DNA of 64,000 nt from Adineta vaga. Taxonomy: Eukaryota; Rotifera. The position numbers and the translations under genes are program-made. Numbering within the stretch: the stretch's first letter is position 1; the number at the start of each line of letters is the position of its first letter. The notes beneath the pieces are model-generated. The model saw only the letters and a program-made list of their open reading frames with translations. It ran no database searches and was not told the origin of the DNA. Positions 1 through 11,294 of the stretch are shown here, piece by piece. Location: positions 14,694,001 through 14,758,000 of the forward strand of contig CP075496.1 of assembly GCA_021613535.1 (NCBI GenBank), read 5' to 3'.

Positions 1-613
1 TCGAAGAGCTATGGCTGTTAAACGTTGATGTAAATAATCTCTTGATAAAGATTGTGGTGAGAGTTGATTTCTTTTTTGAATTTGAATACAATCAGAACAT
101 ATTTGTGGTCCAAGAACTGAACATGTTTCTTTTTCAATTGTATTTGTATTCGATGAATAAGCACGTTGACAACGTTGTTCTATTGTTGTTGTTGTTGTTG
201 TGAATGAAGTTCTTCGAGATGAATAATTATCTTTTAATAGAATTGTTGTTGTTAAGGAATTTGAACTATTTGAAATAAAATCTTCAGAATTTGGATTTGA
301 TGTTAAGAATGTTTTGAAAGATGTAGCTGAATTTCGATGATTGACAGGTAAAGATTTATTCTATTTATTGATTAAAACAAAAAAATTAAATTTTAAATTA
401 AAATAAAAAGAAGAATAAAAACACCTGTTTAGAGATTTGTTTTTCATTTGATTTTTTAGGTAAATGAAATGTTTTATATTTATCTTGTTTTTCCAAATTT
501 GTTTTTTGATTATTTTGAGAATTTTTTGTTAAAGATTTTAATCTTTGTAAGTACCATTTTGTATTAATGTCATTGATTTGAGTATTTTCTACATGAAGAT
601 CAGATTTGATCAT
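1..613 (-). CDS. Partial two-exon gene, unknown protein (5' part)
   Basis: Exon 1 runs 613 to 425 (63 codons from ATG) and ends in CAG before a GT donor. A 64-nt intron (424-361) closes with ATAG. Exon 2 reads open in the same phase from 360 to the window edge, so the 3' end is missing. The visible protein is basic and polar. It has a Thr run near the middle of exon 2, then a Cys-containing stretch (TCSVLGPQICSDCIQ) with two possible CxxC-like pairs. There is no signal peptide or membrane segment in the visible part. I do not recognise the family. The gene model rests on the in-phase splice and on more than 110 open codons in exon 2. Confidence 0.55.
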
Positions 614-1126
614 GATGGAAATTTATATTTTGCTTAGAAATAAATGAAATACTGTTTTTTTCTTCTTTCAAACATATTCTTATTCGTTTAAGAGACTTTT
701 AAATAATGATTAGAAGAAGAGAAAAAAACAAATATTCCTTCGTTTTTAATGAGAAAGAAAAAGAAAACGTATCGAGTTTTGTTGCAAAGAAAAGTTGTTG
801 AAGGTCAAAAAAAATGAAAAAAGAATTTTGATTTTTCTCTCAATTAGAAATTGATCATTAAAAACGACGAAATTTCTTTTATGATTTCGTATAAAATAAC
901 ATTTAATTCTCCTCAGTTTCAATTTGAAATGCATAAAGTTTTATGCATTAATTTCATATATTTATTCAAAATGAGCTGGGTTAGATAAAAATCATCATTG
1001 GAGAATGTTTAGTTTATCTTTCTTTCGGTCAATTCATATATTGAATGAAATAGAAAAGAATAATATTGAGAAGAAATTCATTGATGCATAACGATTAACC
1101 TTTTTAATTCAATAAGAATAAAATTT
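614..1126. other. Gap without recognisable gene
   Basis: AT-rich spacer between the 5' end of the partial gene and the 3' end of the F-box-like gene. A 62-codon minus-strand ORF here has low-complexity Phe/Leu/Lys content and looks like chance. Confidence 0.6.
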
Positions 1127-2850
1127 TCAAATAAATTCAATAAAAACATGTCCACATTGAGTTGATTTAAAATCTTCTATTTGAATAAAATAATTTTTTT
1201 TATTAAAAAAATGTTTTTCAATAATTCGTGATAAAATTCCTTGTAAATTCATTTCATCTCGTTCTAAATAACAACCAACTTGAATTTGTTTTAAATAAAT
1301 TAATTGACTTTTTAATAATTCATCTAAAATATATATTATTGATATTGGACGAGATTTATGATGACATTGATTTGAAAGAAATGATCTTGTTGGTCCTTCA
1401 TTATCACTTTTTAATGTTTTTAAAATTAAATAATGAAGATTATGAAATGAATTTAATATTTCATGAAAATATTCTCGTTGAAATGAATAAATTGTTAATT
1501 TTCGAATTGATATTAAATCTGATGATGTTATTTGTTCAAGAAGTTTATTTAATAAAATTTGATTTAATATTAAATGATTTAAATTAGGTAATAAACGAAT
1601 AAATAACAATTGATTTCGACATGTTGAATCAAAAATAAGTGTTCGAATAGATTTTAAATAATAACGATGTTGACGAAATAATGGTGGTGGGGATATATAT
1701 TCAACATTTGATGATGAAAAACGTATAGATTTTAATAATGGAAATGATTCTTTTAAATAATTTAATAAATTTAATGTTATATTACAAGATAAATCAAGAT
1801 GTTTAATAGATTTCATTTGAAAATTTTCTTTTTCAATTGATTGAAAAAACAATTCATCAATACATTGATCAAGACGATGAAATTTTATTGGTAATGTAAA
1901 TAAATAATTCATATTTGTTTTCTCATTTCTATAAAAAGTAAATTTCCAATGAAAATTTTTAAATTCATCAATTGATTCAATTAATTTTTCACCATATGTT
2001 TGTAAAAAGTAATGAAATTCTTTTAATTTTGGTAAATTATTAAAAAAATTTAATTTTAAACGTTCAGAATTCATTTGTAAATTTAAACATCCAATTATAT
2101 AAAGTTTAAGTTTTTCTAAAGATTTGATTTGTTTAATTAAATATTCAATTTGATTATAATTAATTACAAAATAAACTAAACCATGATAAGAATTAATTTC
2201 ATAGGAAAAATTAATTAATTTTTTTGAAATATTTATTAATTGATTTGAACATGTTTCATCCGAACTAAAAATTTTAATTAGAAAAAAAAAGTTTTAAAAG
2301 ATTTATTTTACTTTGTTACTTCATAATTAATTTTAACATGAAATATTTCAATATTTGGTAAAGAATTTAATAAATCAATAAGATCAGAATGAGTTTTTAA
2401 ATGAATTGATATTTGTTTTAAATAAATACATTGAATAAATGATTTATCAAATGTTAATGATTGATTTTCAATTTTTAATATTTCTAAATTTTCAAATAAA
2501 TATTGTTCATTAGATTTTATATGATAATTAGTTTGAAAATTTAAATATAAAGATTTTAATGAATTCTTTTTTGGAAATTTTATTAATTTTAATTGTTTAT
2601 CTGTTAATTGAATTGATTTTAATTTTGAAATTAAATCTTTTTGTAAACAATAATATTGAAAAACATTTGAATTTAATTTTATTAAATTTATTCGATTTAT
2701 TTTCAAATTTAAATATATTTTTAATAAAATATTTATTCGTTTATTTAAATTAATAAATGAATAAAGTAAATCAATTGGATTTAAATAATCAAATAATAAT
2801 AAATATAATTCATTTGGTATTAAATCAAATCTATTCACTAATAGAGACAT
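1127..2850 (-). CDS. F-box / leucine-rich-repeat-like protein (2 exons)
   Basis: Exon 1 (2850-2312, 179 codons plus 2 nt) and exon 2 (2264-1127) join across a 47-nt intron (2311-2265, GTAAAAT...TTTAG). The joined frame is exact and gives 558 aa. Residues about 8-50 (FDLIPNELYLLLFDYLNPID...) match an F-box: IPxE, a leucine-rich helix, then a DLL..F..LN pattern. The rest is a run of degenerate leucine/isoleucine-rich repeats of about 25 residues, as in F-box/LRR substrate adaptors of SCF ubiquitin ligases. Such intron-poor F-box proteins form large families in bdelloids (family knowledge from memory). The target is unknown. A LRR-only protein with a decayed F-box is the alternative. Confidence 0.75.
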
Positions 2851-3372
2851 ATTCTGCTTTTTTCTTTCTTTCTTTGCAATAAATCTATCGATCGTTCGAT
2901 TTTCAATTTATTTTATTTTCAACTTTGGAATTGTTGCTTAGTTATTCTATCGAAGAAAAATAAATTCGTTTTTCTTCAATATAGATGTCATTAGTTAATA
3001 CTTTTTATAAAAAATCTTTCGAAATAGTGCCATATCGAAGGCCTGGCGGCGTTTAACTACTGGGAACATTTTTTTAAATTATATTATGGTAGAAGTTACG
3101 CAAGACTGTAAAAGGGTGGGTGTGGATGTACATGAGACTATTTTCCTACTTGAGAAAGTGAAAGATTGCAAACTGATTTTGAATTATTAGAAAATTATCA
3201 AGAGTACAATGCATAGATTTTATAAATGATGTAAGACGTCTCCAGGCCACCTACTAAATCCTAGATACGTCGTCACTATTCGTAAAGAACCGAACGAAAA
3301 AAGAATCATAATTAAAAAAATGAAAATATTTAATTTGATTAAACTAGAAGTTTTTTGAAAATAATTAAAATG
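2851..3372. other. Gap; one TGTGGG-like arm
   Basis: No gene seen. At 3113-3130 lies a G-rich stretch (GGGTGGGTGTGGATGT) resembling one arm of the hairpin family found through the window, but the complementary arm is absent. Confidence 0.5.
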
Positions 3373-5352
3373 TTAAATTGTACAATAACGTAAATTACAA
3401 ACAGGTGGTGCACTAAGATAATAAACATAAAATCCATTACAATTTGTAACTTGAATTGAATTTGACCAATTACATGTATTTCCACTCCAATTATAACAAA
3501 CAGTTCCAGATGTTGTTGATCCAGCAGTTGATGGATGAATTCCACTATACCAACCAGATGCTTGTGTACTACAACGATTTATAACAACAGAACAACTTGC
3601 AAGCACTGTTCCACTTGCGCCTGAAAATCGATACCAACCAGTAACTGATAATGGACCTGATTGATCACAGCTTGAACCGGCAACTGTATAACCAGCATTT
3701 CGTGTATTATCATTTATTACTGTTGCTGTTGAACATTGAGATGGTAGTGAACTTGATGTTACTGTTGTTGTTATAGCTGTCGTTGAACAAACCGTTGTTC
3801 CAAGTGTTGCTTTTTTAGGGAAAAAAGAAAATTTTTATAAAAATAAAATAAATGCGGAAACTTCGGATTTTATCCGCGAGTTATGTGTACTGCAAAAAGC
3901 GTATGGGAGAGATGAACCATTCTAGAATGTCTACGCATCAAAATTACCACGAGAGATTTTTCGATGAGCAAGATTTTTCATGTTGAGTTATGAATGAATT
4001 TTTGTATTGGAATCTATCGAAATAACGGTCATATGCAACCTCATGAATCTATAAAAGATCTATGATAGATACACATATCAGCATTTTCATAATAGATCAT
4101 TAATATCAATAGGTTTGGAGATCAGGTTTTTCTCTTTTGATAGTCGTTCCGACTAGCTACAAAACCAAGCATTTGGGAAACTCCCAAACTACAGATCATA
4201 TGAAACGTATTTAGGCAATTCGGTGTTTAAATACAGCTTGTGCGCATTTTGAGACCTTTTTTAAGCATTTTTTCATTAGTACACTACGATTTGACTCAAA
4301 ATCAATATCAGATTCGGAATCAGCGTTAAAAACTGAGTCGATTCATACATGTTTTAAATAATTTTGAGAGAAAATGTTTTTTCAGAAAAACCCTGTATCC
4401 CCCTCAGGGATGGTCTGGTCAAAAATGACAATTTTTTTCGATAACTCAGCCATTTCTTGAGAGATCATTCTCATCTTCGAACTCAACCGAGATATTGATG
4501 ATACAATTATGTGCACAAAGTTTCAGCTCAATCGAATGTAGTTGTGAAGAGTTATTGGATAAACGGACGAACATACAGACCGATTATAGTAGTGTACTCA
4601 CTTTTTGAGTACACTAAAAAGAAAAGAAAATGAGTTTTTATCTTTACTTGATGCTGATGTTGTTGAGGTGCTTGTTGTACTCGAGGTACTGGATGTGCTC
4701 GTAGTTCTTGTTGTGCTTGTGGTACTTGTTGTGCTTGTGGTACTTGATGTGCTCGTAGTACTTGTTGTGCTCGTGGTACTTGTTGTGCTCGTAGTAGCTG
4801 TTGTACTTGTAGTACTTGTTGTCGTTGTCGTTGTCGTTGTTGATTCTGAGTAATAAATTAGGAAAAATAAAACAAATGAGTTTTTGAGATAAAAATTCTT
4901 ACTCATAAATACGTTTAATGTTAAAAATGGAAGAGCAATGGCTACTCCTAAGAGAATACAACAAATAAAACCAAAGAGAATTTTCCACCAACGACGTTGA
5001 CAACTTTGAAATAAACAAATAAAAAATAAGATTTTTAAAAGACAAAAGATTTTAGAAAGAATACAATGATTTTGGTGAATCTTCTAACATTTGATTGGTT
5101 TGAAAATTAATTTGAGTTGGTGATTTGAATACTCGTTGAAGTTCTTCATCATGATCATTATCAATTTCTTGAATTGGATTCGATCTTTGAAATGAATTTG
5201 GTTGAGAATTTCGAATTTGTTGTTGAACTATCGGATGCTTTTGATAAATAGAAAAAAGAGATTTAATAAAAAGAAAAACAAAGAAGATATTAAATAAATA
5301 CATTAAGATAAACGAATTGTGGTTCAGGATAAATTGGATATCGATAATCCAT
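3373..5352 (-). CDS. Type II membrane protein with Thr/Ser stalk and D8C (uromodulin-like) domain
   Basis: Five exons join in frame to 319 aa: 5352-5302, 5237-5065, 5003-4903, 4845-4648, 3809-3373. There is no signal peptide. Residues 1-75 are polar and presumably cytosolic. RRWWK is followed by a hydrophobic segment (83-107). A stalk made almost only of Thr and Ser (110-174) looks heavily O-glycosylated. Residues 176-319 match the D8C domain of uromodulin/GP2/OIT3: SSCDQ...GWYRFSG..G, RCSTQASGWYSGIHP, VCYNWSGNTCNWS, and the ending GFYVYYLSAPPVCNLRYCT, with the regular Cys pattern. The D8C match is established family knowledge. The topology is inferred from the single internal hydrophobic segment. 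Intron 4 is unusually long (838 nt) and holds repeat-like DNA. The ligand is unknown. Confidence 0.75.
3810..4647. repeat. Repeat-like insertion inside a long intron
   Basis: This 838-nt intron is about 15 times longer than its neighbours. Near its 5' end (plus 4594-4618) lies a perfect 9-bp hairpin, AGTGTACTC...GAGTACACT. A CCCTCAGGGA motif at 4390-4401 recurs in inverse form near 45600 and, diverged, near 35255. This suggests one dispersed non-autonomous element family. Confidence 0.4.
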
Positions 5353-7292
5353 TTCTTTTCAAGAAAATCTTTATCAACTGAATTCTTTTTAAGTAAAAAA
5401 CAAATGGATAAAAAGACTTGTTCTTTCTTTCAAGAGAAAAAAGAATAGCAATCGAAAAGATAAATAAAATCGTTTTAAATTCTTCAAATCTTAATTGAGA
5501 ATGTAAAAACAACGAATGTTATTTTATTTCACGTTTTCTCATCATTTGATTAAAACGCTTTCAGTGCACAAAACTCCTCCCTTTTTTTTTCAACTCATCT
5601 TTAATGAAATTCATTCGTCATTTCTCTAATATATATCATACTGAACTTTTAGTCATAAAAAAAGAACGTAAATTCATCGAAGAAAAGATATGTTCATGAT
5701 ATGATTTTATCTAAATCTTAACAAAGATAAATAAGTAACGAAAAAAATGATCAATTTTTTTTCTATGTCAAATCAAAGTTTCGAGATAAGTTATTTATAA
5801 TATATAGTGAAACATTATTTGCACTTTGTAATGCTTGTTATATTGTTATTGTTGCTGAAAAGAAAAGTTATTAAAAATGTTTATCATGTAAAGATTTTGT
5901 TGTTTGTGCCCAATGTTTACCATTAACAAAAACGAAACATTCGTTAGAACATAAATTCTCCTCCCAAAAAAAGAATTCCAAATCAATTAATAAAAAGAAT
6001 TTGATTTTGTTAAGCTAATAGGATATTTATATTTCGAATAATAGATGATTCTCTTCGATATTATCGACTATTTCAACATATCATATCGTTCTTCAACAAA
6101 GATACAGTATTGAATGCAGCTTTTTAATATCGATATTATTTAACGAATTATTAAGTATTATTCACACATAGATGGTGTCGTATCGTCTCTTACCAACGAT
6201 GGATAATAAAACATTACTTTTTATGAATATGATTATTTTCTTTATCTAATAATACAACAAGATTGAACAGAATAATTCTATATATCAAACTTTCTTATGA
6301 ACAAAAACATTTGTCAATTAAAACTTGACGAATTCAAAGTTATTTATGTTCAATTGAATATCATAAACGCTCATGAAATATAAAGCGTTACAATAGGATT
6401 TATTTGTCTTATAAATTCTCGGATCAAAAGATTAGAAAGTTAATCTGTATAAGAACTGCTTTATATTATTGATAAATACAAACCCATTCATTAAAATACA
6501 TTGTTTCGATATACAATCTTATTTACGAGAATAAAACAAATCGTTTCATGTTTCTTATTTATTAAACAACAAATATGATATTTTATCATTGAATATATCA
6601 TTCATTTTATTGATTTCTTTGTATTATGGTAATATGATTTATTTTCTTTAGAACAATTATAAAACCTTAAGAATAAGCCAATTAGAAATAAAATGAATGA
6701 TATTTATCATAATCTAATTATTTACGAAATTAATTTTAGTATTTACAATATTATTTTCCATTAAAGATTTGATTTCGTTTTACTTTCAATTAAGAATGTT
6801 AAAAAGAAAAATAGTTTACTTATTTAATCCTAATTATATTTAAATAAGATATTGTCAAAAATCAGATACGATTTCTTATTCTGTTTCTTAATTCATTTTC
6901 TAAAATATATTAAAGATTGAAATGGATAATTTCATCTTACAGTTGATCAAATTAAATCATAACAAATAATATTTATACATTCGATCAAATATCTGTTCTG
7001 TTCACCTACACGTTATCCTTGTAGTCTTTTTTGATGTTTTCATATAACATAATTTGAATGTTATGTTTCATTAATTAATATCGATACTATTTACGTGACA
7101 ACAAATTAATATGCATAACACACATAGAAGATTTTATCTTCAGTTAAAAATAAATATTAATAGTTCCATATAATTTATCAATGAGAAAAATTTGTTTTTT
7201 CTCTTTTTTAATATAAGTTCAAAAATCGAGGTAAGAAAAGTAACTCTTGTTTGTTTTAAATAGATCATAATTTAGAAAAGTAAAAAATAGCG
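5353..7292. other. Long gap holding a decayed gene fragment
   Basis: Apart from the ZZ-finger fragment at 5806-5996 I see only AT-rich DNA with no supportable ORF. The last 100 bases are probably the promoter and 5' UTR of the ZZ-finger gene. Confidence 0.55.
5806..5996 (+). pseudogene. Partial duplicate of the ZZ zinc-finger gene
   Basis: About 190 bp closely match the 5' coding part of the gene at 7293 (from 7322 on), including a long stretch around the second Cys pair with no difference. The copy lacks the first codons, carries a TAA where the parent has TATAAATG, and loses the frame again after the CTCCTCCC segment. It stops abruptly and has no second finger. It is a non-coding remnant of a local direct duplication. 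Confidence 0.85.
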
Positions 7293-8060
7293 ATGTCAAT
7301 ATTAGACGATGAAAAATATAGTCAAACATTATTTGCTTTTTGTGATATTTGTTATATTGTTATTGATGCTGAAAAAGAAAGTTATTATAAATGTTTATCA
7401 TGTAAAGATTTTGTTGTTTGTGCCCAATGTTTACCATTAACAAAAACGAAACATTCGTTAGAACATAAATTTTCCTCCCGAAAAGGAATTCCAAATCAAT
7501 TTTTATGGATTGAAAAAAATGTTGGAATAACATGTGATCGATGTTTTCGTCGAGATTTTCCAGGTCGTCTTTATCACTGTACAACATGTAATGAATTTAA
7601 TGTTTGTGAAAAATGTTTTCCATATGTTTCTTTATGTCATCATTTAAAATTAAAACCAAATACAATGAAAGCAAAATTAAATCATAAATTAATGATTCGA
7701 CGTGCTGTTGCTGCATTAACAAATCCTGATTCACCTTTTTATGGACAACCATTTGATGTTGTTATTGATTGGCCATTAACTGCAACACGTCATTCAGTTA
7801 ATGAACAAGAAAATAAGCTTATTTTTCAAGATGTTTTACATTTACAAGGACAATTAAAAAATTCTGATTTTAGTGAAAAAATGCGAAAGAAAATTCATCA
7901 AGATAATATTCAAGAGAAAAATTGCAAATCAAAATCTAATAATCAACGAATTAAAGATACAAATTTGCAAAAAGAACAACTTAGAAAACGACGTTTACAA
8001 GATTATCAACAAAGACAACATTTACTTAAAGATGTTGAGATTATTACTGGAACTGGATAA
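7293..8060 (+). CDS. Double ZZ-type zinc-finger protein
   Basis: Intronless ORF of 255 aa; the start follows a run of stops. Finger 1 (residues 17-58): C17xxC20, C34xxC37, C43xxC46, H54xxxH58. Finger 2 (81-117): C81xxC84, C96xxC99, C105xxC108, then HH. The spacing fits ZZ fingers, which bind two zinc ions and usually mediate protein-protein or N-degron/histone-tail contacts (family knowledge). From about residue 190 the protein is Lys/Gln/Arg-rich and probably helical. No catalytic domain is visible, so it is likely an adaptor. An incomplete copy lies upstream at 5806-5996. Confidence 0.8.
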   Translation: MSILDDEKYSQTLFAFCDICYIVIDAEKESYYKCLSCKDFVVCAQCLPLTKTKHSLEHKFSSRKGIPNQFLWIEKNVGITCDRCFRRDFPGRLYHCTTCNEFNVCEKCFPYVSLCHHLKLKPNTMKAKLNHKLMIRRAVAALTNPDSPFYGQPFDVVIDWPLTATRHSVNEQENKLIFQDVLHLQGQLKNSDFSEKMRKKIHQDNIQEKNCKSKSNNQRIKDTNLQKEQLRKRRLQDYQQRQHLLKDVEIITGTG

Positions 8061-8957
8061 TTTGTTTTTCAATTGTAAATTAATCGTTTTATTTTTCAAA
8101 AATTTTTAAACAAATATTTTTACAAAAATATTTTGTCAATCAAATATTATTATTTATGAAATATATTTTTTCATTACAGTTTTTTTTTAAAAGATAATTC
8201 ATTCAAAAATATCTTCAGTTTCTCAATCAAAATAAACTATACACAAATTATAATGAAATAGTTTCATCGTTTTTACTTTTGTTTTCAATAAATTCTTCTC
8301 AATTTTTATATTTCTTACTAATAATCAAGTGGATTGAAAATGTCCATGTGATTAATACAATGTAAGACAATTAATTATTATTTGTCAAATTTCAATTGTT
8401 AATTATTTATTAATATATTAAATTAAGATAAAAATATCATCTTTATAATATCGATATTATTAAAATGATTATTATGGAAGAAAGAAGTTTTTCCTTAGAT
8501 TTGTTTTTAAAAATAATATTCATTTTTCCTTCTGAATTTATCTTTTATGATGGTGTAATAATTGTTATATAGTTGTATTTGAAAAGTTTTATTAAACATC
8601 TTTTTCCTAATAATCATTCTTTTATTTCGTCTTCTTTGAAATCTATTTGTTTTTTCCTTTGAGAAAATTGTTGGGTGAGTATAGGCGCGTTGCCTATCCA
8701 TATCGTACATTGATCATGCCATTGAATAGGCAACTCACATACTATTTTTCTGTCATTATTTCTAACAGATAATATGAAAACTTTATACGAAATCGATATA
8801 CACAAACTATATTAACAAATAGAAAAATATGAGTTGCAAATGGTAAAAATAATGCTAATAATTTATACAAGTATTTGAATAAAACAATATTAATTAGTTA
8901 TGGTTATGTTAAATTATTTCAATTGAAATGAAAAGAGAAAAAAAGAAAAAGTGAAAA
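8061..8957. other. Gap without recognisable gene
   Basis: Convergent 3' ends of the ZZ-finger gene (+) and the four-helix membrane protein (-). AT-rich, with scattered AATAAA-like signals. Two short minus-strand ORFs overlap each other in different frames and have no recognisable domain. Confidence 0.6.
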
Positions 8958-9629
8958 TTAATTTCTAATTTTATTAATTCGAAGATCATGATCTAAAGAA
9001 GTAAGATGACGTTGTTCAGGTAATTGATTATCATTTTGTTGATTAAAATTTGGTGATGCTTGTCGATTAATTAAATCAAAAGTCATATAAGATATTTCAA
9101 TAATACTTAAAAGAAAATAATTAAAAATATTTTCTAAACGAATTAAACGATTTTGTTGATTACATTGATTATTTGTTGTTGTATCACGTTCAAAATAAAT
9201 AATCATAACAAGTATATGAAGTGATAAAATAAGAATTAAAAATAATTGTAATAATGAATAATATGTTATTTTAATATTTGAACGAATTTGTATATTTTCC
9301 CATCGACGTATAAGAAGAATAAATAAACAAATATAAAATAAAACAATTATTGATATAAATATTAAATCAAGAATTTTTAAAAAACGTAATTGTTTATTTT
9401 CATAAATACAATAATTTATATTTGAAAAACATGAATAACCTTTTGATGATGCTTGATAAACAACAGGAATTTCATTATATGCATTATAAACATGTAATTC
9501 AGGTGAAAACATATGAAGACTATTAAAGATTAATGAACCAACTTCAACACAAAATAAAATAAAAATAAATTTTGGATCTAATGTATGATGACGATTTAAT
9601 GGAAGATTTATTTGAATACTTTTAAACAT
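8958..9629 (-). CDS. Four-helix membrane protein of unknown function
   Basis: Single-exon ORF of 223 aa from the ATG at 9629. A slightly longer frame upstream has no ATG. Hydrophobic segments lie at about residues 21-40, 87-107, 123-144 and 164-183. The loop between helices 1 and 2 (about 45 residues) has two Cys (CFSNINYC) and is probably extracellular. The C-terminal tail is polar (Gln/Asn-rich, then Arg/His). The layout resembles tetraspan proteins, but the CCG motif of true tetraspanins is absent. Function not known. Confidence 0.65.
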   Translation of the reverse strand: MFKSIQINLPLNRHHTLDPKFIFILFCVEVGSLIFNSLHMFSPELHVYNAYNEIPVVYQASSKGYSCFSNINYCIYENKQLRFLKILDLIFISIIVLFYICLFILLIRRWENIQIRSNIKITYYSLLQLFLILILSLHILVMIIYFERDTTTNNQCNQQNRLIRLENIFNYFLLSIIEISYMTFDLINRQASPNFNQQNDNQLPEQRHLTSLDHDLRINKIRN

Positions 9630-10240
9630 TTTTTTCAAATTTTCATTTATCTAAAAAAGAAAAAGAAGAAAATATTTCCTTTGTTTTTATTTAAAATCAT
9701 AAGACATAACATTGATTTTGTTCTTTGTTATTGAAATATTAAATAGAAAAGAAGAAAGACATGAAGTGTGAAGAGAAGAAATAAGTCTAGTCAAAATAAT
9801 ATGCCATTCATATTTGTTCCTTTTTCATTATCGAAATTAGATGTGTTTTTTTTTTCATCGTTCTCTCATTTTGTATTTATTCATGTGGAAAGATTTCTTC
9901 GTACCTTTTTCTTTTCTTCACAGAGAAGATTCAAACAAAAATCAAATGTCTATTTCTACTAATTTCTTTTCTCATTGATATTTATCAAGGACTTTTTATA
10001 GACGAACATACAAAATAAAACAAAAAAGATGATTTTTAATGATGGAATTAAGATTTCATTTGTCGATATATGAAGAATTTGTGTATTTAAATATAATCTA
10101 CTTGAATGGTTTCTAATTTGATTTTTTTTTGTGAAAGAAAAAATGTAATTGAGTTCATTTTTTAAAAGAGAAAAATATTATATTTTGTAATCATTACTGA
10201 TTTTGTTGGATAGTTGCAAATTGTGTTATAAATATTTATA
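9630..10240. other. Divergent intergenic region
   Basis: Lies between the starts of two divergently transcribed genes and probably contains both promoters. No convincing ORF or repeat. Confidence 0.5.
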
Positions 10241-11294
10241 ATGGTTAAAGTCATTTGTATTAATGAAATTGATTCAAATGAGAAATTCAAAAGGGTAATT
10301 TATTCAAAAGAATTTTTAAAATATATAAATTTAATATTTCAATTATAGAATCAATTAAATAATAAAGAAAGAAAATTATGTAAAAATATATTTAAATGTG
10401 TTGTATTTTTATGGTTAAAACTACGTTATTGTTGTCTAATATGTTTAGTTCTTATATTTTTTGGAGGAATTATTTCTATGATTGTTCTTCTTTCTAAAAA
10501 TAATTCTTCAAGTACAAATATTGTTATTCCTATTACAACTTCTTCTACTGTTACAATATCACCAATAATCATAACTACATATTCAACGTTTTCAACAACG
10601 ACAACTACAATAAATAATTGTATTTGATTTCTCAAATCATTTTAAAACTATTAAAGATTATTTATTATATTTAGCATCACGATCTAATTGGTTGATAAAT
10701 GGTGATGCTGAAACTGGACCATGTGAAACAGGTAATAGTGTTACACATCCAACAGGATGGTTTTATAATGGAACAATAACACAAGTATATTATAATAATA
10801 GTTATGCTGATCTGTTTTATACAGATCCAGGACCAAAGTAAAATATAGAGATATATATATATATTTATCAATTGCTTATATTTTCTTTCGATAGTGATCG
10901 TGGTCAATGTTACTTTTATGGTGAAAAACCAACATCAGTCACTTCTATGTGGCAATATGTCAATATGACCAGTTCAATCGATCCTATTTTAATTGATAAT
11001 CAAACTATTTATTTCAATTTTTCCGCATGGATTGGTGGTTATAGTTCTCAAGCTGATCATGCACAAGTATCATTAATATTTATCAATCAAATCAATCAAA
11101 AGATAGGTAGTACTGTTATCCTTGGTCCAGTCACAAATACACATCGTTTAAGTATAACTTCATTACTTTTTCGACAAGCTAATGGATTAGTTCCTATCGG
11201 TGCTCGTTCTTGTCTCGTAACAGTTACAATTACTCGTGTATATGGACCGACAGCAGATGGTGATGTCGATAATATAGTACTTTATCTATATTAA
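10241..11294 (+). CDS. Type II membrane protein with Thr/Ser stalk and beta-sandwich-like ectodomain
   Basis: Four exons join exactly to 295 aa: 10241-10294, 10349-10619, 10675-10837, 10895-11294, with introns of 54-57 nt. Residues 1-45 are basic and polar, 46-66 form one transmembrane helix, and 67-108 are a Ser/Thr-rich stalk. The ectodomain begins NWLINGDAETGPCE and contains DPGPNDRGQCYF, SMWQYV, FNFSAWIGGY and ends DGDVDNIVLYL. The NGDAE start and DNIxL end are typical of secreted jelly-roll or carbohydrate-binding-like modules, but I cannot name a family. The overall plan (short cytosolic tail, one helix, Thr stalk, C-terminal module) repeats that of the D8C gene at 3373-5352, with a different terminal domain. 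Confidence 0.7.

Noticed and set aside
1228-1587. 119-codon plus-strand ORF inside the F-box gene
   Set aside because: Antisense shadow of the LRR coding exon. Leu/Ile-rich composition arises from the AT-rich complement.
4605-4853. Plus-strand ORF of Val/Leu repeats
   Set aside because: It is the antisense of the Thr/Ser stalk exon of the D8C gene and has only low-complexity content.
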